Shown here piece after piece: positions 1 to 7,450 of a DNA stretch of 35,437 nucleotides. Below the pieces are notes generated by a model. That model did not search any database. It saw nothing but the letters and a program-made list of their open reading frames with translations, and was not told the DNA's origin. Source of the DNA: an uncultured Oceanospirillales bacterium (GTDB lineage: Bacteria; Pseudomonadota; Gammaproteobacteria; Pseudomonadales; Endozoicomonadaceae); the NCBI GenBank assembly GCA_947040555.1, contig CAMRBW010000025.1, forward strand, positions 1-35,437, read 5' to 3'. The position numbers were made by a program, and so were the translations under genes. The stretch's first letter is position 1. Each line of letters opens with the position of its first letter.

Positions 1-33
1 TTCCCTTCCCTTCCCTTCCCTTCCCTTCCCTTC
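1..33. repeat. (TTCCC)6 pentanucleotide microsatellite at the window edge
   Basis: Six perfect copies of TTCCC followed by TTC. It probably continues beyond the left edge, so true copy number is unknown. The unit is not a multiple of three, so slippage would shift any reading frame through it. Confidence 0.9.
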
Positions 34-223
34 GAATTTAACGATCCGCTCTTTTGAGCCGTCACGGGGTTCATCTGCTCGGAACGAAAGGAAAAGCTCA
101 GATACGGTTATGCTGCTTTCGTCGGGTAGTGGCTTGAAGCCGAGGCGTATGGGGAAGGTATTTCTATAAGAAGCCCCGACTCGCTCACGGTCGGGGCTTT
201 TTCAGGCTCTGCAGGCCTGATGA
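34..223. other. Intergenic tail between the left edge and the dpp operon
   Basis: One plus-strand frame stays open from the left edge to a TAA at 167-169, reading through the TTCCC repeat. It has no recognisable domain, and its last residues read roughly GLKPRRMGKVFL. It could be the end of a gene starting outside the window or chance. The hairpin at 172-202 lies just after that stop, which mildly favours a real plus-strand transcript ending here. Confidence 0.25.
172..202 (+). terminator. Rho-independent terminator, plus orientation
   Basis: A 9-bp perfect stem AGCCCCGAC/GTCGGGGCT with a 9-nt loop is followed by TTTTT. The T tract is on the plus strand only, so it should end a plus-strand transcript entering from the left rather than the minus-strand dpp operon. 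Confidence 0.75.
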
Positions 224-1198
224 TCAGTGGCTCATAGTCGTTCTGTGACAGGCGACAAAGTGATCCTGATCAATCTCCCGCAAGCTAATATCGTGTGCTG
301 AACACTCGGTGGTGGCATAACGACAACGCTTGGCAAAGCGACAACCAGGTTCAGGGTTGATCGGTGAGCTGATCTCCCCTTCCAGCCGCTCCCGCTCCAT
401 AGGATGATCGAGATCGATGCTGGGAATAGCAGACAACAGTGCTCGGGTATAGGGGTGAGATGGATTGCTGAACAGCTTGTCCACCGGCGCCTTCTCGACC
501 AGCTGACCCAAATACATCACCGCAATATCGTCGGAGAAGTGTTTGACCACCGAGAGATCATGGGTGATGAAAATATAAGTCAGCCCCAGTCTATCCTGCA
601 GATCCTGCATCAAGTTGAGCACCTGAGCCTGAATCGAGACGTCCAGCGCCGAAACCGGTTCATCGCAGATAATAAACTTCGGATTCAGTGCCAGCGCCCG
701 GGCGATACCGATGCGCTGACGACGCCCGCCGTCCAGCTCGTGGGGATAGGTGTTGACCAGCCGCTCACTGAGGCCGACCAGTTGCATCAGCTCCCGCACC
801 CGCTCGGCCAGCTCGGCCTTGTTTTTCACCTTTTTATGGATGATCAAAGGTTCACCGATGATCTCGCTGGCGGTCATCCGCGGGTTAAGAGAGGCAAACG
901 GATCCTGGAAGATAATCTGCATATCTTCCCGCAGCTTGCGCATCTGGGCCTTATCGAAGTGCAGAATATTTTCGCCTTCAAACAGCACCTCGCCATCGGT
1001 CGCCTCCAGCAGCCGGAGGATGGCGCGACCGGTCGTAGACTTGCCGCAGCCGGATTCGCCGACAATACCGAGGGTTTTGCCGCGCTCAATGGCGAAGTTC
1101 ACGCCATCCACAGCGTGCAACATGCCCTTTGGGGTGTGGAAGTGCATCTTTAGATTCCGCACTTCCAGGATGGTTTCCGTGGTATTAACTTCAGACAT
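224..1198 (-). CDS. dppF: Peptide ABC transporter ATPase, DppF/OppF family
   Basis: Second ATPase subunit of a family-5 (dipeptide/oligopeptide/glutathione-type) ABC importer; it would hydrolyse ATP at the cytoplasmic face together with DppD. Counting from the chosen ATG (324 aa), the Walker [10 protein letters not shown] is at about residues 47-55, followed by Q-loop [13 protein letters not shown], Walker B IICDEP and the switch histidine in ITHDLS. The signature is LDGGRRQR instead of LSGGQ, a variant I recall from some OppF-like ATPases. The C-terminal Cys-containing oligopeptide-transporter tail ([10 protein letters not shown]) is present. The frame extends seven codons upstream to a TTG, but the ATG at 1198 is preceded by AGGA and overlaps the dppD stop by 8 nt, so coupled translation is likely. 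It is the last gene of the operon. The substrate cannot be read from the sequence. Confidence 0.93.
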   Translation of the reverse strand: MSEVNTTETILEVRNLKMHFHTPKGMLHAVDGVNFAIERGKTLGIVGESGCGKSTTGRAILRLLEATDGEVLFEGENILHFDKAQMRKLREDMQIIFQDPFASLNPRMTASEIIGEPLIIHKKVKNKAELAERVRELMQLVGLSERLVNTYPHELDGGRRQRIGIARALALNPKFIICDEPVSALDVSIQAQVLNLMQDLQDRLGLTYIFITHDLSVVKHFSDDIAVMYLGQLVEKAPVDKLFSNPSHPYTRALLSAIPSIDLDHPMERERLEGEISSPINPEPGCRFAKRCRYATTECSAHDISLREIDQDHFVACHRTTMSH

Positions 1199-2396
1199 GG
1201 TGTGATTCCTGTGCCACAAACTTCAACGCTTCAGGCGGGACGACGGTGCTGGGCACGGGCTGACAGTTCAGGCAGCGTACCGAGTGACCCGCGTTGGTGA
1301 TAACAGGCTCTGGTCGTACAGTCGAACAGAGTGCCGTGGCCTCCGGACAGCGGGGATGAAAACGACAACCTGAAGGCAGATCGGTGGGATCCGGCATCAG
1401 ACCCTTGATCGGATTCAGGCGCTCGGCGGTGCTGTTCAGATCGGGAATAGAGCCAAACAACCCTTTGGTATAAGGGTGCTGAGTATTCTGATAAACATCC
1501 CGGATCGGACCGCTCTCGACAATTTCACCGGCATACATAATCGCCACCTTATCGCACACCTGGGCGACAACACCGAGATCGTGGGTGATCATAATCATGG
1601 CGGTGTTGTACTTCTCCTTCAGCGCCTTCATCAGATCCAGCACCTGAGCCTGAATGGTGACATCCAGCGCGGTGGTGGGCTCGTCGGCAATGAGCAGATC
1701 GGGGTTACAGGCGAGGGCGATGGCGATCACCACCCGCTGCTTCATACCGCCGGAGAACTGGTGGGGATAATCGGCATAGCGGGCGCCGGGAATGCCGACC
1801 ATCTCCAGCATCTCCATGGCTTTGGTCACGGATTGGGATTTGGTGACGCTCTCGTGGATCAGGATGACTTCGGCGATCTGATCGCCAACGGTCATGACCG
1901 GGTTGAGGGAGGTCATCGGGTCCTGGAAGATCATGGAGATCTTGTTGCCGCGAATGGTGCGCATCTTTTCTTCGGAGAGTTGCAGCAGATCTTCACCTTC
2001 GTAAACCACTTTGCCGCCGATGATTTTGCCGGGCGGGTGGGGAACCAGACCCATGAGCCCGAGAGCGGCGGTGGTTTTGCCGGCGCCGGTCTCACCGATC
2101 AGGCCCAGGGTTTCGCCCTTTTTCAGGGTGAGGCTGAGATCGCTGACGGCCTGGGTGATCTCGCCGTCTACCTCATAGGTGATGGTCAGGCCCTGGACGG
2201 AGAGGAGGTCTGGTGGGGGGGAGGAAATCTTTGGGTGTCCTTGATTGGATTCCTGATTGGATTCGGAGCTGGATTTTGATTGATGGATGTCCTGAGTGGG
2301 ACTCTCAATCTGTGGCTGTCCTTGATTGGTTTTTTGATCTGTTTGGACGGCCCGATTGTTGGGCGTCTTTATTTGGATCTTGAGGATGGTGGTCAT
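1191..2396 (-). CDS. dppD: Peptide ABC transporter ATPase, DppD/OppD family
   Basis: First ATPase subunit of the same importer, 401 aa. The ATPase core starts near residue 64 (LLSVQGL), with Walker [10 protein letters not shown] at about 101-109, Q-loop [12 protein letters not shown], signature FSGGMKQRV, Walker B LLIADEP and switch histidine ITHDLG. The C-terminal [10 protein letters not shown] segment is typical of peptide-transporter ATPases. Start ATG 2396 has AAGGA about 6 nt upstream and lies 18 nt after dppC. The first ~62 residues are unusual: a Gln/Ser/Asn-rich, low-complexity extension with repeated SNQ/NQG motifs, encoded by direct repeats of TGTCCTTGATTGG on the plus strand. DppD relatives normally start close to the core, so this looks like a repeat-born extension. 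Confidence 0.93.
   Translation of the reverse strand: MTTILKIQIKTPNNRAVQTDQKTNQGQPQIESPTQDIHQSKSSSESNQESNQGHPKISSPPPDLLSVQGLTITYEVDGEITQAVSDLSLTLKKGETLGLIGETGAGKTTAALGLMGLVPHPPGKIIGGKVVYEGEDLLQLSEEKMRTIRGNKISMIFQDPMTSLNPVMTVGDQIAEVILIHESVTKSQSVTKAMEMLEMVGIPGARYADYPHQFSGGMKQRVVIAIALACNPDLLIADEPTTALDVTIQAQVLDLMKALKEKYNTAMIMITHDLGVVAQVCDKVAIMYAGEIVESGPIRDVYQNTQHPYTKGLFGSIPDLNSTAERLNPIKGLMPDPTDLPSGCRFHPRCPEATALCSTVRPEPVITNAGHSVRCLNCQPVPSTVVPPEALKFVAQESHHV
2236..2329. repeat. Degenerate direct repeats in the 5' part of dppD
   Basis: The 13-mer TGTCCTTGATTGG occurs at 2236-2248 and again at 2317-2329, with a partial copy (CCTGATTGG) at about 2252-2260. These encode the repetitive Asn/Gln/Ser-rich N-terminus of DppD and look like an expanded, decayed short tandem repeat. 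Confidence 0.6.
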
Positions 2397-2414
2397 TGGA
2401 TGTCCTTATCTTGG

Positions 2415-3332
2415 CTAGTGCTTGAGCCGTGGGTCGAGGGCGTCACGGAGTCCGTCACCCAGCAGGTTGAGGGCAAGGATGGTGATCATGATGGCCAGAC
2501 CAGGGAAGGTGGTGACGTGCCAGGCATGACGCAGGTATTGACGTCCTCCCGCCAGCATTGCTCCCCATTCCGGTTCCGGAGGCTGGATGCCCAGTCCGAT
2601 AAAGCTGAGACCGGCTGTGGAGAGGATGGCTGTCGCTACCCCAAGGGCTCCCTGCACAATGACCGGGGCCAGGGCGTTGGGGACAATGTGCCGGAAGATG
2701 ATCCGGGTGTCACTGGCGCCAATGGCGCGGGCGGCTTCGATAAATTCCTGATCCCGCAGGGAGAGCACCGAGGCGCGAACCACCCTGGCATAGCTGGGAA
2801 TGCTGGATACGGCGATGGCCAGCATCAGGTTTATCAGGTTGGCACCGAGGGCGGAGACGATGGCGATCGCCAGCAGAATACTCGGGACAGCCAAAAATAT
2901 ATCCATCACCCGCATGATGATGTTATCCAGCCGACCGCCGTAGTAACCGGCCACTGCCCCCAGGGTGCCACCGATCATAATGGCGATCGCTACCGAGAGC
3001 ACTCCCACCATCAGGGAGACTCGGGTGCCGTGGATCATGCGGGCAAAAATATCCCGACCAAACTCGTCCGTCCCCATCCAGTATTGGGCGCTCGGCCCTT
3101 GTAGCCGGTCGGACAGGTTCTGGGCGATGACCACGGTTTCGTAGTCGGCAATCAGGTCAGCAAAGACGGCGGCGAAAACCACCAGGGAGAGAATAACCAG
3201 GCCAAACATGGCCATTTTGTTGCGCTTTAGATGCTGCCAGACTTCCAGCCACTGACTGCGTTTTTTGGGGGCCGAGCGCGTGGCTTCCAGAACTGCTTCG
3301 GGAAGCGTGTCGGCAGTGATTTGCTGAGACAT
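2415..3332 (-). CDS. dppC: Peptide ABC transporter permease, DppC family
   Basis: Inner-membrane permease, 305 aa. It begins with a cytosolic segment, a first transmembrane helix (about residues 38-60, MFGLVILSLVVF) and the OppC/DppC N-terminal region with WMGTDEFGRDIFAR. A BPD_transp_1 domain follows, with the EAA coupling loop EAARAIGASDTRIIFRHIVPN around residues 198-218 that docks on the ATPases. The C-terminal segment includes LNLLGDGLRDALDPR, which is characteristic of DppC. It lies 18 nt downstream of dppB and upstream of dppD in one operon. The length and motifs are those of an intact member. Confidence 0.94.
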   Translation of the reverse strand: MSQQITADTLPEAVLEATRSAPKKRSQWLEVWQHLKRNKMAMFGLVILSLVVFAAVFADLIADYETVVIAQNLSDRLQGPSAQYWMGTDEFGRDIFARMIHGTRVSLMVGVLSVAIAIMIGGTLGAVAGYYGGRLDNIIMRVMDIFLAVPSILLAIAIVSALGANLINLMLAIAVSSIPSYARVVRASVLSLRDQEFIEAARAIGASDTRIIFRHIVPNALAPVIVQGALGVATAILSTAGLSFIGLGIQPPEPEWGAMLAGGRQYLRHAWHVTTFPGLAIMITILALNLLGDGLRDALDPRLKH

Positions 3333-3350
3333 AGACGTTCCTTGCTCCGG

Positions 3351-4277
3351 TTACTTGTATTGGGATTTGATGCGGGGATCGATAAAGCCGTACAGGATGT
3401 CGACTGCCAGGTTGACCAGGCTAAAGGCGGCGGCCAGGAACACCACAGTGCCGAGCACCGTCGGTGTGTCCTTCTGACGAATAGCGTCCACCATCATCCG
3501 GCCAACGCCGGGCCAGGAGTAGACGGTCTCGGTCAGTACCGCGCCGCCCAGCAGGTAACCAAATTGCAGACCGATCACGGTGATCACCGGAATCAGCGCA
3601 TTCTTCAGCGCGTGGCGGTTGATCACGACGTTTTCAGCCACACCTTTGGCGCGGGCGGTGCGGATGTAGTCCTGACGAATCACTTCCAGCATGGAGGAGC
3701 GGGTCATGCGGGTGATAATCGCCGCAGAACCGGTACCGAGCGTCAGAGCGGGAAGTATCACCGAGCTCCAATCACTGAAGCCTCCCGAGGGCAGCCAGCC
3801 GAGGTTGACCGAGAACACCAGAATCAACATCAGACCGAGCCAGAAGTTGGGCATCGAAACCCCCAACAGGGCGACAACCATGGAGCTGCTGTCGATAAGT
3901 GAATACTGTCGTGTAGCGGAGATGATACCGACAGGTACACCGATCACGATGGCGATAAGGACGCCAAGGGTGGCAAGGGTCAGGGTGTTGGGAAAGCGGG
4001 AGGCGATCTCGCCAAATACTTCCCGGCCGGTGCTGTAGGAGCGTCCCAGGTCACCGGTTATGGCGTTACCGACAAAGCTGGCGTAGCGAACAATAAACGG
4101 ATCGTTCAGACCCATCTCTTCCCGTAGTTCCGCGACCGCTTCCGCCGGTGCGCTCTCCCCGAGAATAAGCTGGGCCGGATCGCCAGGGGTGAAGGACATA
4201 ATGGCAAAAACCAGCAGGGAGACACCGAGCAGAACCGGAAGCAGCAGGAATAGTCGTTTCAGTATAAATCTATACAT
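3351..4277 (-). CDS. dppB: Peptide ABC transporter permease, DppB family
   Basis: Inner-membrane permease, 308 aa from the chosen start. It begins MYRFILKRLFLLLPVLLGVSL, the typical DppB start, and has the FTPGDPA motif, a BPD_transp_1 domain with EAA loop DYIRTARAKGVAENVV, and the hallmark ETVYSWPGVGRMMVDAI near the C-terminus. The frame extends 13 codons further to 4316, but that extension lies inside a perfect hairpin between the binding-protein gene and dppB. The ATG at 4277 has AGGT 8-9 nt upstream and matches the family start, so I chose it. It pairs with DppC to form the channel. Confidence 0.93.
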   Translation of the reverse strand: MYRFILKRLFLLLPVLLGVSLLVFAIMSFTPGDPAQLILGESAPAEAVAELREEMGLNDPFIVRYASFVGNAITGDLGRSYSTGREVFGEIASRFPNTLTLATLGVLIAIVIGVPVGIISATRQYSLIDSSSMVVALLGVSMPNFWLGLMLILVFSVNLGWLPSGGFSDWSSVILPALTLGTGSAAIITRMTRSSMLEVIRQDYIRTARAKGVAENVVINRHALKNALIPVITVIGLQFGYLLGGAVLTETVYSWPGVGRMMVDAIRQKDTPTVLGTVVFLAAAFSLVNLAVDILYGFIDPRIKSQYK

Positions 4278-4296
4278 GGGATACCTGTCAGAAAGC

Positions 4297-4328
4297 AGGA
4301 GCAGGTGGTATTCCATGCACCTGCTCCT
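4297..4328 (-). promoter_or_regulatory. Stem-loop between the binding-protein gene and dppB
   Basis: A perfect 11-bp inverted repeat (AGGAGCAGGTG/CACCTGCTCCT) with a 10-nt loop and no T tract on either side. A hairpin directly after the solute-binding-protein gene and before the permeases is a known arrangement in ABC importer operons. There it protects the upstream mRNA and yields more binding protein than permease. That role is inferred from position. Confidence 0.65.
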
Positions 4329-4381
4329 TATAGAGGATACGGGTCAGGTGCATGGCGCTTTTGAGGGTTTGAAGAATGTGT

Positions 4382-4407
4382 TTAGCTCTCGAAGTTAGCT
4401 CTCGAAG
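4382..4407. repeat. 13-bp tandem duplication spanning the stop codon of the binding-protein gene
   Basis: TTAGCTCTCGAAG occurs twice back to back (4382-4394, 4395-4407). The upstream copy in the reading direction holds the last codons (Phe-Glu-Ser) and stop of the 4395-5912 gene; the second copy lies just after the stop. Confidence 0.85.
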
Positions 4408-5912
4408 TCAACACCTTTCAGTTTGTGGTGACCGGCCGGGGAGAGCTGGAAACCTTTGACGTCTTTCTTCAAGCCCACATTCTGAATGCCCACATAGATG
4501 GGGTAGTGGGGAAGCTCTTTCTGCAGCTGAATCTGAATGTCGGAGTAGAGCGCTTTACGCTCTTCCACGTTCACGGATTCCCGGGCTGCATCCAGCATTT
4601 GATCCATTTTGGTATCGGTATAGAAGGAGCGGTTACCGGCACCACCATGGGCTGAGGAGTGGTAGAGCGGATAGAGGCCATAGTCGGCATCACCGGTCAC
4701 CGTCACCCATCCGAACAGGTAGGTGTCGTGCTCACCGCGGGAGATACCGTCCAGGAATGCGCCCCACTCTACGACTTCGATAGCCATATCAATATTGATC
4801 TTGCGCAGTTGGGCCTGCAGTACCTGAGCGATCTGAACACGGACAGGGTTGTCGTTAGTCCAGATGGTGGTTTTGAAGCCATCGGCATAGCCGGCTTCTA
4901 CCATCAGTTGGCGGGCTTTTTCATAGTCCTGGCTGTATTTATAAGCTTCCGGGCTATGGCCAAAAACGCGGGTACTGATGGATGAGTTGGTGGGAATACC
5001 GGAACCCATAACCACCGCATCGATAATGTCCTGGGAGTTAACGGCATAACCGATGGCCTGACGCACCCGAACATCACCAAATGGTTTCTTGCGAGTATTG
5101 AAACCGAAGTAGTTGATGGACAGGGATTCTCCCTCAAGCAGCTGGAGGTTTTCGTGGTTGCGGACGGTGTCTTTATCGATGGGTTCGATATCGTAGGCGA
5201 CATCCACTTCACCGGTTTCCAGCGCGATAGTCCGGTTGGTGCCTTCGATGATGTTGCGGAATGTGACGTTAGGGATCTCCTGAACACCATCAAAGTACTC
5301 ACCGTTGACGGTGAGGCTGATAGAGTCACCGGCGGCCCAGTCGGCAAACTTGTAAGGACCGGTGCCCACAGGCTGCTGACCGTAGTTATCACCGGCTTCG
5401 GTAACCGCTTTTTCACTGAGAATGGAAGAGGCAGTGTGGGTGAGGTGATAGAGAAGAGGACCGAACGGCTGGTGGGTGGTGATCTTGATGGTGTAGTCGT
5501 CAATAACATCCACCGTTTTGATCGTCCCGGCGATGTGGGCAACGGTGGGTGAGTCAATCATTCGATCCAGAGTGAACTTGACGTCTGATGCCTTCAGCTC
5601 TTCACCGTTGTGAAACTTAACGCCCTGACGCAGTTTGAACACTGTCGTATTGGCATCAACACTCTCCCAGGATACCGCCAGATCCGGGATGACGTTCATA
5701 TCGGCATCTATTGTGAGCAATTGGTTGTAGATCTGGGCGGCAACACGGGCGGAGGGTTGGTCGTTGGTGGCGTGGGGGTCAAGGGTTTTGGCATCGGCTC
5801 CCTGGGCAACAATAAGCGTGTCCCGAACCTGCGCCGTCTCTTCCTGACCGCCGCAGCCGGCAAGTAGGGCTGTTAACGCCACGGCGATAGCGGTTTTTGC
5901 GGAGTACTTCAT
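4395..5912 (-). CDS. ABC transporter family-5 solute-binding lipoprotein (copy 1)
   Basis: Periplasmic binding protein of the SBP_bac_5 (DppA/OppA/GsiB) family, 505 aa. It has a lipoprotein signal peptide with lipobox LLAGC (Cys20), so it should be anchored by lipid. Family landmarks include VAQGADAKTLDPHATNDQPS near the mature N-terminus, GVKFHNGEELKASDVKFTL, GTGPYKF and the C-terminal HHKLKGVDF. It sits directly upstream of dppBCDF and is probably the cognate binding protein. GAGGG precedes the ATG. It is a near duplicate of the gene at 7451-8968: same length, same signal peptide, substitutions scattered throughout. The substrate (dipeptide, oligopeptide or glutathione) is not decidable by eye. 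Confidence 0.93.
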   Translation of the reverse strand: MKYSAKTAIAVALTALLAGCGGQEETAQVRDTLIVAQGADAKTLDPHATNDQPSARVAAQIYNQLLTIDADMNVIPDLAVSWESVDANTTVFKLRQGVKFHNGEELKASDVKFTLDRMIDSPTVAHIAGTIKTVDVIDDYTIKITTHQPFGPLLYHLTHTASSILSEKAVTEAGDNYGQQPVGTGPYKFADWAAGDSISLTVNGEYFDGVQEIPNVTFRNIIEGTNRTIALETGEVDVAYDIEPIDKDTVRNHENLQLLEGESLSINYFGFNTRKKPFGDVRVRQAIGYAVNSQDIIDAVVMGSGIPTNSSISTRVFGHSPEAYKYSQDYEKARQLMVEAGYADGFKTTIWTNDNPVRVQIAQVLQAQLRKINIDMAIEVVEWGAFLDGISRGEHDTYLFGWVTVTGDADYGLYPLYHSSAHGGAGNRSFYTDTKMDQMLDAARESVNVEERKALYSDIQIQLQKELPHYPIYVGIQNVGLKKDVKGFQLSPAGHHKLKGVDFES

Positions 5913-6009
5913 AGATACCCTCGGTTTTATAATTGTTTTTGTTTTTATTTCTTCGTATTTGAAATTTAAATGATGGTTGTCGTCTATGGTAGTGCGGAAA
6001 GTACCTATG
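5913..6009 (-). repeat. Duplicated leader of solute-binding gene, copy 1
   Basis: The 97 nt upstream of this gene align without net gaps to the 97 nt upstream of its paralogue (8969-9065). Both end in ACCTATG on the plus strand and share an AT-rich core TTTGAAATTTAA and the RBS region. The duplication therefore included regulatory DNA, not only the coding sequence. Confidence 0.8.
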
Positions 6010-6035
6010 TGGCTGGTATTTGCTTTAGGTTGAAT

Positions 6036-7286
6036 TTACTTGGGCGGGATGATAAGGAAGATAACGGGTAACATGATAGTCGAAGCAGGGCTGTTGTTCA
6101 TTACAGGACCTGAACGGGGCCGCATCAATTGGTTAGGGGGAGCCGCACCCGAGGAAATACCAGAAGGGCCTGCTACTCCTGCTGCTGCGCCGTTAGCGGC
6201 AGCCTGTAGTTCTGGCGCTGGCGCTGGCGCTATCAGCTGATACCTTGTTGTGGAAAAGTTACTGGTTTTTATACGCTTTCCTTTGTACATATTCCAAAAT
6301 TTTGTCCGGTTAGGATCACCGGGGCATAAGAGCAAACCGTTCGGCGTTTTCAAACGTTTTTTGTTGTGAGCCCTCAGATTGTTCTTTGAGGTAAACGCTC
6401 TTTTGCAGTTTTCGCACTTATGGGGCTTCTCGTTAGTGTGGGTTCTCTCGTGATCCAGAAGACTAAAATTTGAGCTAAGTTTTTTTTGACAATATTTACA
6501 GATATATGTTTTCTTTTTTTGGGGTGATGGCGTTGATTCAGACTTGCCAGCCGCCACTAATGGACCTGAATAATTACTCTCACCAGAATCAACTGACTGA
6601 GTGACTGGAGAGCTATCCAGTGTCTTAACTACTTCTGTATCCTTAGTGAGCAACGTCTCAAGCACCGCCACCAGAAGAGAAGAGCCTGTCCTATCCATCG
6701 AATCCAATGCGTTTTTATATATCATGGAATAAAAAATTTCCATATGTTGTTTGAAGCATTTTTCTGGCGATTCATCACTTGTCGATGAGGAATTGGCGAG
6801 CTCTGCCAAATTCTCTGAAACCCACTGCTTTACTTTTTTTTCATTGAACTGTAAGAGCGTATATACGGGGAGGGGCTTAGATTTTGAGCCTGGGATCATA
6901 GCCAATGTTTTCAATATTACTGCAGTCGCCAACAACAGCCGCGCTTCAGCGCGGCTGTTGTTTTTATCACACAGGGTCAGAGATTCATTCTTTACTTTTT
7001 GGAGTGCGGTTTGGCTAAAGTCAATCATCTGCCTCAGAATAGCTTTAAGCCGATCAATCGATGATAAATGGCTCGCAGTTTCCTGTAACGTCGATATGGA
7101 TTTTTCCCATAGATTTTTTTCCAGATAGTAAGAAAATTGTTCTTGTTTCCGGTTATTATCAAGGCAATCTTCAGTTCCTGTTTCTGCTAAAAGCATGCTC
7201 CCTGAAAAAATACCGCAAACAAAAATGCTGCTCAGGATTCCCGTTCTGACTATGTCCAAACTATATGACCTATCACGTTGAAACAT
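6036..7286 (-). CDS. Secreted or exported C2H2 zinc-finger protein, eukaryote-like
   Basis: A 416-aa protein of unknown function. An N-terminal hydrophobic segment (ILSSIFVCGIFSGSMLLA) after a short basic stretch looks like a signal peptide. The middle is helical with no recognised domain. A canonical C2H2 finger follows at about residues 263-283 (C-x2-C-x12-H-x3-H), then a TNEKPHKC linker resembling the eukaryotic TGEKP linker. A second finger has both cysteines and the first histidine (about 291-307) but lacks the final histidine. The tail is Ala/Pro/Gly-rich, ending in a hydrophobic stretch (IMLPVIFLIIPP). I chose ATG 7286 because the longer frame needs a TTG and would precede the signal peptide. 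The gene is more AT-rich than its neighbours and sits between two duplicated binding-protein genes, suggesting insertion. A host-directed effector role is only a hypothesis. Confidence 0.75.
   Translation of the reverse strand: MFQRDRSYSLDIVRTGILSSIFVCGIFSGSMLLAETGTEDCLDNNRKQEQFSYYLEKNLWEKSISTLQETASHLSSIDRLKAILRQMIDFSQTALQKVKNESLTLCDKNNSRAEARLLLATAVILKTLAMIPGSKSKPLPVYTLLQFNEKKVKQWVSENLAELANSSSTSDESPEKCFKQHMEIFYSMIYKNALDSMDRTGSSLLVAVLETLLTKDTEVVKTLDSSPVTQSVDSGESNYSGPLVAAGKSESTPSPQKKKTYICKYCQKKLSSNFSLLDHERTHTNEKPHKCENCKRAFTSKNNLRAHNKKRLKTPNGLLLCPGDPNRTKFWNMYKGKRIKTSNFSTTRYQLIAPAPAPELQAAANGAAAGVAGPSGISSGAAPPNQLMRPRSGPVMNNSPASTIMLPVIFLIIPPK
6931..6966 (+). terminator. Terminator-like hairpin inside the zinc-finger gene
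   Basis: A perfect 14-bp stem (AACAACAGCCGCGC/GCGCGGCTGTTGTT) with a TTCA tetraloop is followed by a T run on the plus strand. It has the form of a strong intrinsic terminator but lies antisense inside an open minus-strand gene, where it encodes NNSRAEARLLL. The minus-strand side lacks a T tract, so it need not stop that gene's own transcript. Confidence 0.65.
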
Positions 7287-7386
7287 CTTATTCAGCTTTT
7301 GCTGACAGGTGTGTACGTTGAGAAACACCGAGAGTAGCAATATAGACTAATGGCGCTGATTTATGGCGTGCCCGGAAGGTAAATTA

Positions 7387-7413
7387 CCCCCTGATCAGAC
7401 AGCGATCAGGGGG
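7387..7413 (-). terminator. Hairpin after binding-protein copy 2, possible weak terminator
   Basis: A 10-bp perfect stem CCCCCTGATC/GATCAGGGGG with a 7-nt loop lies 38 nt after the stop of the 7451-8968 gene. On the minus strand it is followed by TAATTT, too poor for a classic U tract. It may attenuate transcription or protect the 3' end. Confidence 0.5.
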
Positions 7414-7450
7414 CAAGCCGGGTGATGGATGGACGTTGCAGGGGTGGTGA

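Noticed and set aside
404..1153. Long plus-strand open frame opposite dppF, and similar ones opposite dppD and dppC (1476-2279, 2280-3104)
   Set aside because: Shadow frames of well-supported ABC transporter genes on the minus strand; no domains of their own.
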